Made by a program: the position numbers and the translations under genes
The notes under the pieces: model-generated
The model's input: the letters and a program-made list of their open reading frames with translations, nothing else
Databases searched by the model: none
What the model was told of the DNA's origin: nothing
Shown here: piece by piece, positions 1 to 12,768 of the stretch
Layout: each line of letters starts with the position of its first letter
Position numbering within the stretch: position 1 is the stretch's first letter
Assembly: GCA_036785705.1 (NCBI GenBank)
Contig: JAWUZG010000056.1
Span: 9,177,001 to 9,241,000 of the forward strand
DNA length: 64,000 nucleotides
Source of the DNA: Acanthornis magna
Taxonomy: Eukaryota > Chordata > Aves > Passeriformes > Acanthizidae
Direction: 5' to 3'

Positions 1-3000
1 ACTGGGGCTGGAAAGGGCCTGCCAAGGCCATCGCAACAGTGCCCCAACATTGCTGCTCCTCCATCTTTCTGATAGGGAAAACCTAGGTACTGGGCTCGGG
101 TAATTAACTAGGCTAGGGTTAGGGTTACGACTAGGGTTAGGGTTAGGAGATCTAAAGGGCCTCGAGCTCCAGGAACACCAGGGCTGGAAAGGGCCTGCCA
201 AGGCAAACGCGGCAAGGCTCCATCATGCCTGCTCCCACACCTTTCTGATCTGGACACCCCACATGGCTGGGCACCTCAGCCCCTGCCACCAGCTGCCATT
301 TGGCCTAGAGTTAGGGTTGAGAGACCTAAAGAGACTCGAGCTCTGGGAACACTGGGGCTGGAAAGGGCCTGCCAAGGCCATCGCAGCAGTGCCCTAACAC
401 TGCTGCTCCCACACCTTTCTGATAGGGAAAACCCAGGCATTGGGCTTGGATAAATAACTAGGTGTAGGGGTAGGGTTATGCCAAGGCTTAGCATTAGGAG
501 ATCTAAAGGGCCTCGAGCTCCAGGAACACCAGGGCTGGAAAGGGCCTGCCAAGGCAAACGCGGCAAGGCCCCATCATGGCTGCTCCCACACCTTTCTGAT
601 CTGGACACGCCACATGGGTGGGCACCTCGGCCCCGGCCACCAGCTGCCATTTGGCCTAGAGTTAGGGTTGAGAGATTTAAAGAGTTAGAAGCTCCGGGAA
701 CACTGGGGCTGGAAAGGGCCTGCCAAGGCCATCGCAGCAGTGCCCCAACATTGCTGCTCCTCCATCTGTCTGATAGGGAAAGCCTAGGTACTGGGCTCAT
801 GTAATTAACTAGGCTAGGGTTAGGGTTACGACTAGGGTTAGGGTTAGGAGATCTAAAGGGCCTCGATCTCCAGGAACACCAAAGCTGGAAAGGGCCTGCC
901 AAGGCAAACGCGGCAAGGCCCCATCATGGCTGCTCCCACACCTTTTTGATCTGGACACGCCACAGGGTTGGGCACCTCGGCCCCTGCCACCAGCTGCCAT
1001 TTGGCCTAGAGTTAGGGTTGAGAGACCTAAAGAGACTCGAGCTCTGGGAACACTGGGGCTGGAAAGGGCCTGCCAAGGCCATCGCAGCAGTGCCCCAACA
1101 CTGCTGCTCCCACACCTTTCTGATAGGGAAAACCCAGGCATTGGGCTTGGGTAAATAACTAGGTATAGGCGTAGGAGTATGCCTAGGCTTAGCATTAGGA
1201 GATCTAAAGGGCCTCGAGCTCCAGGAACACCAAAGCTGGAAAGGGCCTGCCAAGGGAAACGCGGCAAGGCCCCATCATGGCTGCTCCCACACCTTTCTGA
1301 TCTGGACACGTCACATGGCTGGGCACCTCGGCCCTGCCACCAGCTGCCATTTGGCCTAGTGTTAGGGTTGAGAGATCTAAAGAGACTCGAGCTCCTGGAA
1401 CACTGGGGCTGGAAAGGGCCTGCCAAGGCCATCACAGCAGTGCCCCAACACTGCTGCTCCCACACCTTTCTGATAGGGAAAACCCAGGCATTGGGCTTGG
1501 GTAAATAACTAGGTGTAGGGGTAGGGTTATGCCTAGGCTTAGCATTAGGAGATCTAAAGGGCCTCGAGCTCCAGGAACACCAGGGCTGGAAAGGGCCTGC
1601 CAAGGCAAACGCGGCAAGACCCCATCATGGCTGCTCTCACACCTTTCTGATCTGGACACCCCACATGGGTGGGCACCTCGGCCCCGGCCACCAGCTGCCA
1701 TTTGGCCTAGAGTTAGGGTTGAGAGATTTAAAGAGTTACAAGCTCCGGGAACACTGGGGCTGGAAAGGGCCTGCCAAGGACATCGCAACAGTGCCCCAAC
1801 ATTGCTGCTCCTCCATCTTTCTGATAGGGAAAACCTAGGTACTGGGCTCGGGTAATTAACTAGGCTAGGGTTAGGGTTACGCCTAGGGTTAGGGTTAGGA
1901 GATCTAAAGGGCCTCGAGCTCCAGGAACACCAGGGCTGGAAAGGGCCTGCCAAGGCAAACGCGGCAAGGCTCCATCATGCCTGCTCCCACACCTTTCTGA
2001 TCTGGACACCCCACATGGGTGGGCACCTCAGCCCCTGCCACCAGCTGCCATTTGGCCTAGAGTTAGGGTTGAGAGACCTAAAGAGACTCGAGCTCTGGGA
2101 ACACTGGGGCTCGAAAGGGCCTGCCAAGGCCATCGCAGCAGTGCCCTAACACTGCTGCTGCCACACCTTTCTGATAGGGAAAACCCAGGCATTGGGCTTG
2201 GGTAAATAACTAGGTGTAGGGGTAGGGTTATGCCTAGGCTTAGCATTAGGAGATCTAAAGGGCCTCGAGCTCCAGGAACACCAAAGCTGGAAAGGGCCTG
2301 CCAAGGCAAACGCGGCAAGACCCCATCATGGCTGCTCCCACACCTTTCTGATCTGGACACCCCACATGGGTGGGCACCTCGGCCCCGGCCACCAGCTGCC
2401 ATTTGGCCTAGAGTTAGGGTTGAGAGATTTAAAGAGTTACAAGCTCTGGGAACACTGGGGCTGGAAAGGGCCTGCCAAGGCCATTGCAACAGTGCCCCAA
2501 CATTGCTGCTCCTCCATCTTTCTGATAGGGAAAACCTAGGTACTGGGCTAAGGGAAATTAACTAGGCTAGGGTTAGGGTTACACCTAGGGTTAGGGTTAG
2601 GAGATCTAAAGGGCCTCGAGCTCCAGGAACACCAAAGCTGGAAAGGGCCTGCCAAGGCAAACGCGGCAAGGCCCCATCATGGCTGCTCCCACACCTTTTT
2701 GATCTGGACACGCCACAGGGTTGGGCACCTCGGCCCCTGCCACCAGCTGCCATTTGGCCTAGAGTTAGGGTTGAGAGACCTAAAGAGACTCGAGCTCTGG
2801 GAACACTGGGGCTGGAAAGGGCCTGCCAAGGCCATCGCAGCAGTGCCCCAACACTGCTGCTCCCACACCTTTCTGATAGGGAAAACCCAGGCATTGGGCT
2901 TGGGTAAATAACTAGGTGTAGGCGTAGGAGTATGCCTAGGCTTAGCATTAGGAGATCTAAAGGGCCTCGAGCTCCAGGAACACCAAAGCTGGAAAGGGCC

Positions 3001-4705
3001 TGCCAAGGGAAACGCGGCAAGGCCCCATCATGGCTGCTCCCACACCTTTCTGATCTGGACACGTCACATGGCTGGGCACCTCGGCCCCGGCCACCAGCTG
3101 CCATTTGGCCTAGAGTTAGGGTTGAGAGATTTAAAGAGTTACAAGCTCCGGGAACACTGGGGCTGGAAAGGGCCTGCCAAGGCCATCGCAACAGTGCCCC
3201 AACATTGCTGCTCCTCCATCTTTCTGATAGGGAAAACCTAGGTACTGGGCTCGGGTAATTAACTAGGCTAGGGTTAGGGTTACGCCTAGGGTTAGGGTTA
3301 GGAGATCTAAAGGGCCTCGAGCTCCAGGAACACCAGGGCTGGAAAGGGCCTGCCAAGGCAAATGCGGCAAGGCTCCATCATGCCTGCTCCCACACCTTTC
3401 TGATCTGGACACCCCACATGGGTGGGCACCTCAGCCCCTGCCACCAGCTGCCATTTGGCCTAGAGTTAGGGTTGAGAGACCTAAAGAGACTCGAGCTCTG
3501 GGAACACTGGGGCTCGAAAGGGCCTGCCAAGGCCATCGCAGCAGTGCCCTAACACTGCTGCTGCCACACCTTTCTGATAGGGAAAACCCAGGCATTGGGC
3601 TTGGGTAAATAACTAGGTGTAGGGGTAGGGTTATGCCTAGGCTTAGCATTAGGAGATCTAAAGGGCCTCGAGCTCCAGGAACACCAAAGCTGGAAAGGGC
3701 CTGCCAAGGCAAACGCGGCAAGACCCCATCATGGCTGCTCCCACACCTTTCTGATCTGGACACCCCACATGGGTGGGCACCTCGGCCCCGGCCACCAGCT
3801 GCCATTTGGCCTAGAGTTAGGGTTGAGAGATTTAAAGAGTTACAAGCTCTGGGAACACTGGGGCTGGAAAGGGCCTGCCAAGGCCATTGCAACAGTGCCC
3901 CAACATTGCTGCTCCTCCATCTTTCTGATAGGGAAAACCTAGGTACTGGGCTAAGGGAAATTAACTAGGCTAGGGTTAGGGTTACACCTAGGGTTAGGGT
4001 TAGGAGATCTAAAGGGCCTCGAGCTCCAGGAACACCAGGGCTGGAAAGGGCCTGCCAAGGCAAACGCGGCAAAGCCCCATCATGGCTGCTCCCACACCTT
4101 TCTGATCTGGACACGCCACAGGGTTGGGCACCTCGGCCCCTGCCACCAGCTGCCATTTGGCCTAGTGTTAGGGTTGAGAGACCTAAAGAGACTCGAGCTC
4201 TGGGAACACTGGGGCTGGAAAGGGCCTGCCAAGGCCATCGCAGCAGTGCCCTAACATTGCTGCTCCCACACCTTTCTGATAGGGAAAACCCAGGCATTGG
4301 GCTTGGGTAAATAACTAGGTGTAGGGGTAGGGTTATGCCTAGGCTTAGCATTAGGAGATCTAAAGGGCCTCGAGCTCCAGGAACACCAGGGCTGGAAAGG
4401 GCCTGCCAAGGCAAACGCGGCAAGGCCCCATCATGGCTGCTCCCACACCTTTCTGATCTGGACACGCCACAGGGTTGGGCACCTCGGCCCCTGCCACCAG
4501 CTGCCATTTGGCCTAGAGTTAGGGTTGAGAGATCTAAAGAGACTCGAGCTCTGGGAACACTGGGGCTGGAAAGGGCCTGCCAAGGCCATCGCAGCAGTGC
4601 CCCAACACTGCTGCTCCCACACCTTTCTGATAGGGAAAACCCAGGCATTGGGCTTGGGTAAATAACTAGGTGTAGGGGTAGGAGTATGCCTAGGCTTAGC
4701 ATTAG
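1..4705 (+). repeat. Array block 1
   Basis: Bases 1-146 are the end of a dimer (J1). Complete units follow at 147 J2, 498 J1, 848 J2, 1199 J2, 1549 J1, 1899 J2, 2250 J1, 2601 J2, 2952 J1, 3302 J2, 3653 J1, 4004 J2, 4355 J2. Units 1899-2600 and 3302-4003 are near-copies offset by 1403 bp (4 dimers). Units around 848 and 2601 are near-copies offset by 1753 bp (5 dimers). Unit 1199 is 350 bp and not 351 because one C is missing in the A-half run after CACCTCGG (near 1333). The segment from about 0.2 to 1.9 kb reappears near 7.2, 12.8, 20.9 and 26.5 kb. Confidence 0.9.
4308..4354 (+). repeat. J2 junction example
   Basis: This is the second common B-half ending, present about 82 times. It reads TAAATAACTAGG, then TGTAGGGGTAGGGTTATGCC, then TAGGCTTAGCATTAG. 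Relative to J1 it has only one intact TAGGGTTA, preceded by G and so outside the YTAGGGTTR pattern. Its later GGG tracts are lost (AGGCTTAGCATTAG). A minority of copies read GGCGTAGGAGTATGCC or GGGGTAGGAGTATGCC. J2 looks like a diverged J1 homologue in which the telomeric motif has decayed. Confidence 0.85.
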
Positions 4706-7700
4706 GAGATCTAAAGGGCCTCGAGCTCCAGGAACACCAGGGCTGGAAAGGGCCTGCCAAGGCAAACGCGGCAAGGCCCCATCATGGCTGCTCCCACACC
4801 TTTCTGATCTGGACACGCCACATGGGTGGGCACCTCGGCCCCTGCAACCAGCTGCCATTTGGCCTAGTCTTAGGGTTGAGAGATCTAAAGAGACTCGAGC
4901 TCCTGGAACACTGGGGCTGGAAAGGGCCTGCCAAGACCATCGCAGCAGTGCCCCAACACTGCTGCTCCCACACCTTTCTGATAGGGAAAACCCAGGCATT
5001 GGGCTTGGGTAAATAACTAGGTGTAGGGGTAGGGTTATGCCTAGGCTTAGCATTAGGAGATCTAAAGGGCCTCGAGCTCCAGGAACACCAAAGCTGGAAA
5101 GGGCCTGCCAAGGCAAACGCGGCAAGACCCCATCATGGCTGCTCCCACACCTTTCTGATCTGGACACCCCACATGGGTGGGCACCTCGGCCCCTGCCACC
5201 AGCTGCCATTTGGCCTAGTGTTAGGGTTGAGAGATTTAAAGAGTTACAAGCTCTGGGAACACTGGGGCTGGAAAGGGCCTGCCAAGGCCATTGCAACAGT
5301 GCCCCAACATTGCTGCTCCTCCATCTTTCTGATAGGGAAAACCTAGGTACTGGGCTAAGGGAAATTAACTAGGCTAGGGTTAGGGTTACGCCTAGGGTTA
5401 GGGTTAGGAGATCTAAAGGGCCTCGAGCTCCAGGAACACCAGGGCTGGAAAGGGCCTGCCAAGGCAAACACGGCAAGGCCCCATCATGGCTGCTCTCACA
5501 CCTTTCTGATCTGGACACCCCACATGGCTGGGCACCTCAGCCCCTGCCACCAGCTGCCATTTGGCCTAGAGTTAGGGTTGAGAGACCTAAAGAGACTCGA
5601 GCTCTGGGAACACTGGGGCTGGAAAGGGCCTGCCAAGGCCATCGCAGCAGTGCCCCAACATTGCTGCTCCCACACCTTTCTGATAGGGAAAACCCAGGCA
5701 TTGGGCTTGGGTAAATAACTAGGTGTAGGCGTAGGAGTATGCCTAGGCTTAGCATTAGGAGATCTAAAGGGCCTCGAGCTCCAGGAACACCAAAGCTGGA
5801 AAGGGCCTGCCAAGGGAAACGCGGCAAGGCCCCATCATGGCTGCTCCCACACCTTTCTGATCTGGACACGCCACAGGGTTGGGCACCTCGGCCCCTGCCA
5901 CCAGCTGCCATTTGGCCTAGTGTTAGGGTTGAGAGATCTAAAGAGACTCGAGCTCCTGGAACACTGGGGCTGGAAAGGGCCTGCCAAGGCCATCGCAGCA
6001 GTGCCCCAACACTGCTGCTGCCACACCTTTCTGATAGGGAAAAGCCAGGCATTGGGCTTGGGTAAATAACTAGGTGTAGGGGTAGGGTTATGCCTAGGCT
6101 TAGCATTAGGAGATCTAAAGGGCCTCGAGCTCCAGGAACACCAGGGCTGGAAAGGGCCTGCCAAGGCAAACGCGGCAAGACCCCATCATGGCTGCTCTCA
6201 CACCTTTCTGATCTGGACACCCCACATGGGTGGGCACCTCGGCCCCGGCCACCAGCTGCCATTTGGCCTAGAGTTAGGGTTGAGAGATTTAAAGAGTTAC
6301 AAGCTCCGGGAACACTGGGGCTGGAAAGGGCCTGCCAAGGACATCGCAACAGTGCCCCAACATTGCTGCTCCTCCATCTTTCTGATAGGGAAAACCTAGG
6401 TACTGGGCTCGGGTAATTAACTAGGCTAGGGTTAGGGTTACGCCTAGGGTTAGGGTTAGGAGATCTAAAGGGCCTCGAGCTCCAGGAACACCAGGGCTGG
6501 AAAGGGCCTGCCAAGGCAAACGCGGCAAGGCTCCATCATGCCTGCTCCCACACCTTTCTGATCTGGACACCCCACATGGGTGGGCACCTCAGCCCCTGCC
6601 ACCAGCTGCCATTTGGCCTAGAGTTAGGGTTGAGAGATCTAAAGACCCTCGAGCTCTGGGAACACTGGGGCTGGAAAGAGCCTGCCAAGGCCATTGCAGC
6701 AGTGCCCCAACATTGCTGCTCCTCCGTCTTTCTGATAGGAAAAACCCAGGCATTGGGCTTGGGTAAATAACTAAGTGTAGGGGTAGGGTTATGCCTAGGC
6801 TTAGCATTAGGAGATCTAAAGGGCCTCGAGCTCCAGGAACACCAGGGCTGGAAAGGGCCTGCCAAGGCAAACGCGGCAAGGCCCCATCATGGCTGCTCCC
6901 ACACCTTTCTGATCTGGACACGCCACAGGGTTGGGCACCTCGGCCCCTGCCACCAGCTGCCATTTGGCCTAGTGTTAGGGTTGAGAGATCTAAAGAGACT
7001 CGAGCTCTGGGAACACTGGGGCTGGAAAGGGCCTGCCAAGGACATCGCAACAGTGCCCCAACATTGCTGCTCCTCCATCTTTCTGATAGGGAAAACCTAG
7101 GTACTGGGCTCGGGTAATTAACTAGGCTAGGGTTAGGGTTACGCCTAGGGTTAGGGTTAGGAGATCTAAAGGGCCTCGAGCTCCAGGAACACCAGGGCTG
7201 GAAAGGGCCTGCCAAGGCAAACGCGGCAAGGCTCCATCATGCCTGCTCCCACACCTTTCTGATCTGGACACCCCACATGGCTGGGCACCTCAGCCCCTGC
7301 CACCAGCTGCCATTTGGCCTAGAGTTAGGGTTGAGAGACCTAAAGAGACTCGAGCTCTGGGAACACTGGGGCTGGAAAGGGCCTGCCAAGGCCATCGCAG
7401 CAGTGCCCTAACACTGCTGCTCCCACACCTTTCTGATAGGGAAAACCCAGGCATTGGGCTTGGATAAATAACTAGGTGTAGGGGTAGGAGTATGCCAAGG
7501 CTTAGCATTAGGAGATCTAAAGGGCCTCGAGCTCCAGGAACACCAGGGCTGGAAAGGGCCTGCCAAGGCAAACGCGGCAAGGCCCCATCATGGCTGCTCC
7601 CACACCTTTCTGATCTGGACACCCCACATGGGTGGGCACCTCGGCCCCGGCCACCAGCTGCCATTTGGCCTAGAGTTAGGGTTGAGAGATTTAAAGAGTT

Positions 7701-9613
7701 ACAAGCTCCGGGAACACTGGGGCTGGAAAGGGCCTGCCAAGGCCATCGCAGCAGTGCCCCAACATTGCTGCTCCTCCATCTGTCTGATAGGGAAAGCCTA
7801 GGTACTGGGCTCATGTAATTAACTAGGCTAGGGTTAGGGTTACGACTAGGGTTAGGGTTAGGAGATCTAAAGGGCCTCGAGCTCCAGGAACACCAAAGCT
7901 GGAAAGGGCCTGCCAAGGCAAACGCGGCAAGGCCCCATCATGGCTGCTCCCACACCTTTTTGATCTGGACACGCCACAGGGTTGGGCACCTCGGCCCCGG
8001 CCACCAGCTGCCATTTGGCCTAGAGTTAGGGTTGAGAGACCTAAAGAGACTCGAGCTCTGGGAACACTGGGGCTGGAAAGGGCCTGCCAAGGCCATCGCA
8101 GCAGTGCCCCAACACTGCTGCTCCCACACCTTTCTGATAGGGAAAACCCAGGCATTGGGCTTGGGTAAATAACTAGGTGTAGGCGTAGGAGTATGCCTAG
8201 GCTTAGCATTAGGAGATCTAAAGGGCCTCGAGCTCCAGGAACACCAAAGCTGGAAAGGGCCTGCCAAGGGAAACGCGGCAAGGCCCCATCATGGCTGCTC
8301 CCACACCTTTCTGATCTGGACACGCCACATGGCTGGGCACCTCGGCCCCTGCCACCAGCTGCCATTTGGCCTAGTGTTAGGGTTGAGAGATCTAAAGAGA
8401 CTCGAGCTCCTGGAACACTGGGGCTGGAAAGGGCCTGCCAAGGCCATCACAGCAGTGCCCCAACACTGCTGCTCCCACACCTTTCTGATAGGGAAAACCC
8501 AGGCATTGGGCTTGGCTAAATAACTAGGTGTAGGCGTAGGAGTATGCCTAGGCTTAGCATTAGGAGATCTAAAGGGCCTCGAGCTCCAGGAACACCAGGG
8601 CTGGAAAGGGCCTGCCAAGGCAAACGCGGCAAGACCCCATCATGGCTGCTCCCACACCTTTCTGATCTGGACACCCCACATGGGTGGGCACCTCGGCCCC
8701 GGCCACCAGCTGCCATTTGGCCTAGAGTTAGGGTTGAGAGATTTAAAGAGTTACAAGCTCCGGGAACACTGGGGCTGGAAAGGGCCTGCCAAGGACATCG
8801 CAACAGTGCCCCAACATTGCTGCTCCTCCATCTTTCTGATAGGGAAAACCTAGGTACTGGGCTCGGGTAATTAACTAGGCTAGGGTTAGGGTTACGCCTA
8901 GGGTTAGGGTTAGGAGATCTAAAGGGCCTCGAGCTCCAGGAACACCAGGGCTGGAAAGGGCCTGCCAAGGCAAACGCGGCAAGGCTCCATCATGCCTGCT
9001 CCCACACCTTTCTGATCTGGACACGCCACATGGCTGGGCACCTCGGCCCCTGCCACCAGCTGCCATTTGGCCTAGTGTTAGGGTTGAGAGATCTAAAGAG
9101 ACTCGAGCTCCTGGAACACTGGGGCTGGAAAGGGCCTGCCAAGGCCATCGCAGCAGTGCCCCAACATTGCTGCTCCTCCATCTTTCTGATAGGGAAAAAC
9201 AAGGTACTGGGCTCGGGTAATTAACTAGGCTAGGGTTAGGGTTACGCCTAGGGTTAGGGTTAGGAGATCTAAAGGGCCTCGAGCTCCAGGAACACCAGGG
9301 CTGGAAAGGGCCTGCCAAGGCAAACGCGGCAAGGCCCCATCATGGCTGCTCCCACACCTTTCTGATCTGGACACGCCACAGGGTTGGGCACCTCGGCCCC
9401 TGCCTCCAGCTGCCTTTTGGCCTAGAGTTAGGGTTGAGAGATCTAAAGAGACTCGAGCTCCTGGAACACTGGGGCTGGAAAGGGCCTGCCAAGGCCATCG
9501 CAGCAGTGCCCCAGCATTGCTGCTCCTCCATCTGTCTGATAGGGAAAACTTAGGTACTGGGCTTGGGTAATTAACTAGGCTAGGGTTAGGGTTACGCCTA
9601 GGGTTAGGCTTAG
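4706..9613 (+). repeat. 14-dimer block, copy 1
   Basis: Units: 4706 J2, 5057 J1, 5408 J2, 5759 J2, 6110 J1, 6460 J2, 6811 J1, 7161 J2, 7512 J1, 7862 J2, 8213 J2, 8564 J1, 8914 J1, 9264 J1. The first seven match units 9614-11719 at an offset of 4908 bp. The next five (7161-8564) match 12770-14173 at an offset of 5609 bp. The jump of 701 bp equals two dimers. Shared rare variants include the unit at 6460 with AGACCCTCGAG, AAAGAGCCTGCC and CTCCGTCTTTC (copied at 11368). The last two units have no counterpart at the end of copy 2. Confidence 0.87.
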
Positions 9614-12419
9614 GAGATCTAAAGGGCCTCGAGCTCCAGGAACACCAGGGCTGGAAAGGGCCTGCCAAGGCAAACGCGGCAAGGCCCCATCATGGCTGCT
9701 CCCACACCTTTCTGATCTGGACACGCCACATGGGTGGGCACCTCGGCCCCTGCAACCAGCTGCCATTTGGCCTAGTCTTAGGGTTGAGAGATCTAAAGAG
9801 ACTCGAGCTCCTGGAACACTGGGGCTGGAAAGGGCCTGCCAAGACCATCGCAGCAGTGCCCCAACACTGCTGCTCCCACACCTTTCTGATAGGGAAAACC
9901 CAGGCATTGGGCTTGGGTAAATAACTAGGTGTAGGGGTAGGGTTATGCCTAGGCTTAGCATTAGGAGATCTAAAGGGCCTCGAGCTCCAGGAACACCAAA
10001 GCTGGAAAGGGCCTGCCAAGGCAAACGCGGCAAGACCCCATCATGGCTGCTCCCACACCTTTCTGATCTGGACACCCCACATGGGTGGGCACCTCGGCCC
10101 CGGCCACCAGCTGCCATTTGGCCCAGTGTTAGGGTTGAGAGATTTAAAGAGTTACAAGCTCTGGGAACACTGGGGCTGGAAAGGGCCTGCCAAGGCCATT
10201 GCAACAGTGCCCCAACATTGCTGCTCCTCCATCTTTCTGATAGGGAAAACCTAGGTACTGGGCTAAGGGAAATTAACTAGGCTAGGGTTAGGGTTACGCC
10301 TAGGGTTAGGGTTAGGAGATCTAAAGGGCCTCGAGCTCCAGGAACACCAGGGCTCGAAAGGGCCTGCCAAGGCAAACACGGCAAGGCCCCATCATGGCTG
10401 CTCTCACACCTTTCTGATCTGGACACCCCACATGGCTGGGCACCTCAGCCCCTGCCACCAGCTGCCATTTGGCCTAGAGTTAGGGTTGAGAGACCTAAAG
10501 AGACTCGAGCTCTGGGAACACTGGGGCTGGAAAGGGCCTGCCAAGGCCATCGCAGCAGTGCCCCAACATTGCTGCTCCCACACCTTTCTGATAGGGAAAA
10601 CCCAGGCATTGGGCTTGGGTAAATAACTAGGTGTAGGCGTAGGAGTATGCCTAGGCTTAGCATTAGGAGATCTAAAGGGCCTCGAGCTCCAGGAACACCA
10701 AAGCTGGAAAGGGCCTGCCAAGGTAAACGCGGCAAGGCCCCATCATGGCTGCTCCCACACCTTTCTGATCTGGACACGCCACAGGGTTGGGCACCTCGGC
10801 CCCTGCCACCAGCTGCCATTTGGCCTAGTGTTAGGGTTGAGAGATCTAAAGAGACTCGAGCTCCTGGAACACTGGGGCTGGAAAGGGCCTGCCAAGGCCA
10901 TCGCAGCAGTGCCCCAACACTGCTGCTGCCACACCTTTCTGATAGGGAAAAGCCAGGCATTGGGCTTGGGTAAATAACTAGGTGTAGGGGTAGGGTTATG
11001 CCTAGGCTTAGCATTAGGAGATCTAAAGGGCCTCGAGCTCCAGGAACACCAGGGCTGGAAAGGGCCTGCCAAGGCAAACGCGGCAAGACCCCATCATGGC
11101 TGCTCTCACACCTTTCTGATCTGGACACCCCACATGGGTGGGCACCTCGGCCCCGGCCACCAGCTGCCATTTGGCCTAGAGTTAGGGTTGAGAGATTTAA
11201 AGAGTTACAAGCTCCGGGAACACTGGGGCTGGAAAGGGCCTGCCAAGGACATCGCAACAGTGCCCCAACATTGCTGCTCCTCCATCTTTCTGATAGGGAA
11301 AACCTAGGTACTGGGCTCGGGTAATTAACTAGGCTAGGGTTAGGGTTACGCCTAGGGTTAGGGTTAGGAGATCTAAAGGGCCTCGAGCTCCAGGAACACC
11401 AGGGCTGGAAAGGGCCTGCCAAGGCAAACGCGGCAAGGCTCCATCATGCCTGCTCCCACACCTTTCTGATCTGGACACCCCACATGGGTGGGCACCTCAG
11501 CCCCTGCCACCAGCTGCCATTTGGCCTAGAGTTAGGGTTGAGAGATCTAAAGACCCTCGAGCTCTGGGAACACTGGGGCTGGAAAGAGCCTGCCAAGGCC
11601 ATTGCAGCAGTGCCCCAACATTGCTGCTCCTCCGTCTTTCTGATAGGAAAAACCCAGGCATTGGGCTTGGGTAAATAACTAAGTGTAGGGGTAGGGTTAT
11701 GCCTAGGCTTAGCATTAGGAGATCTAAAGGGCCTCGAGCTCCAGGAACACCAGGGCTGGAAAGGGCCTGCCAAGGCAAACGCGGCAAGGCCCCATCATGG
11801 CTGCTCCCACACCTTTCTGATCTGGACACGCCACAGGGTTGGGCACCTCGGCCCCTGCCTCCAGCTGCCATTTGGCCTAGAGTTAGGGTTGAGAGATCTA
11901 AAGAGACTCGAGCTCCTGGAACACTGGGGCTGGAAAGGGCCTGCCAAGGCCATCGCAGCAGTGCCCCAGCATTGCTGCTCCTCCATCTTTCTGATAGGGA
12001 AAACTTAGGTACTGGGCTTGGGTAATTAACTAGGCTAGGGTTAGGGTTACACCTAGGGTTAGGGTTAGGAGATCTAAAGGGCCTCGAGCTCCAGGAACAC
12101 CAGGGCTGGAAAGGGCCTGCCAAGGCAAACGCGGCAAGACCCCATCATGGCTGCTCCCACACCTTTCTGATCTGGACACCCCACATGGGTGGGCACCTCG
12201 GCCCCGGCCACCAGCTGCCATTTGGCCTAGAGTTAGGGTTGAGAGATTTAAAGAGTTACAAGCTCTGGGAACACTGGGGCTGGAAAGGGCCTGCCAAGGC
12301 CATTGCAACAGTGCCCCAACATTGCTGCTCCTCCATCTTTCTGATAGGGAAAACCTAGGTACTGGGCTAAGGGAAATTAACTAGGCTAGGGTTAGGGTTA
12401 CACCTAGGGTTAGGGTTAG

Positions 12420-12593
12420 GAGATCTAAAGGGCCTCGAGCTCCAGGAACACCAGGGCTGGAAAGGGCCTGCCAAGGCAAACGCGGCAAGGCCCCATCATG
12501 GCTGCTCCCACACCTTTCTGATCTGGACACGCCACAGGGTTGGGCACCTCGGCCCCTGCCACCAGCTGCCATTTGGCCTAGTGTTAGGGTTGA
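12420..12593 (+). repeat. A half of the reference dimer
   Basis: The A half starts GAGATCTAAAGGGCCTCGAG. It carries the variable segment around AACGCGGCAAGG and CCCCATCATGG, then a private middle (CTGGACACGCCACAGGG, CACCAGCTGCCATTTG), and ends GCCTAGTGTTAGGGTTGA. The end contains one TTAGGGTTG site at 12584-12592, which is kept in almost every dimer of the window. Recurrent A variants are CATGGGTGGGCACC or CATGGCTGGGCACC in place of CAGGGTTGGGCACC, GGCTCCATCATGCC, AAGACCCCATCATGG, and from 45.8 kb on AAGGTCCCAACATGG with CACCTATCTGATC. Confidence 0.9.
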
Positions 12594-12723
12594 GAGATCT
12601 AAAGAGACTCGAGCTCTGGGAACACTGGGGCTGGAAAGGGCCTGCCAAGGCCATCGCAACAGTGCCCCAACATTGCTGCTCCTCCATCTTTCTGATAGGG
12701 AAAACCTAGGTACTGGGCTCGGG

Positions 12724-12734
12724 TAATTAACTAG
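12724..12734 (+). other. Three-frame stop block in the B half
   Basis: TAATTAACTAG holds TAA, TAA and TAG at offsets 0, 4 and 8, so it stops all three forward frames. J2 units carry TAAATAACTAG with the same effect. J3 units have TAATTAACAAG, which stops two frames. The block recurs once per dimer and limits forward open frames to about 110 codons. On the reverse strand it closes only one or two frames, so much longer spurious frames occur there. It is a sequence property and no function is implied. Confidence 0.85.
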
Positions 12735-12735
12735 G

Positions 12736-12768
12736 CTAGGGTTAGGGTTACGCCTAGGGTTAGGGTTA
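12736..12768 (+). other. J1 telomere-like cluster: four TRF-type sites, G4 motif
   Basis: This is an example of the J1 junction, present about 80 times in the window. It holds four matches to the vertebrate TRF1/TRF2 site YTAGGGTTR, at 12736-12744, 12742-12750, 12754-12762 and 12760-12768. Its four GGG tracts are separated by loops of 3, 9 and 3 nt, which fits a permissive intramolecular G-quadruplex pattern. The G-rich strand is the + strand. No run is longer than about 2.5 perfect TTAGGG repeats, so this is interstitial telomere-like DNA and not a telomere. Actual binding by any protein is inference. Confidence 0.8.

Noticed and set aside
478..804. Recurrent forward frame of about 108 codons starting at the ATG in GTTATGCC of J2 junctions, as a conserved small protein
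   Set aside because: Its near-identical recurrence after most J2 junctions is explained by DNA-level homogenisation. It ends at the three-frame stop block of the next unit, and other frames over the same bases are equally open.
3965..5296. A 443-codon reverse-strand open frame, and dozens of 100-325-codon frames on both strands, as genes
   Set aside because: They repeat with the satellite period, overlap each other in several frames and strands, change frame at every 350-bp unit, and translate the repeat itself, including the TTAGGG motif. No distinct promoter, initiation context or non-repetitive domain is visible.
12736..12768. True telomere or telomere end
   Set aside because: The longest perfect TTAGGG run is about 2.5 repeats and the satellite continues on both sides. 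It is an interstitial telomere-like motif.
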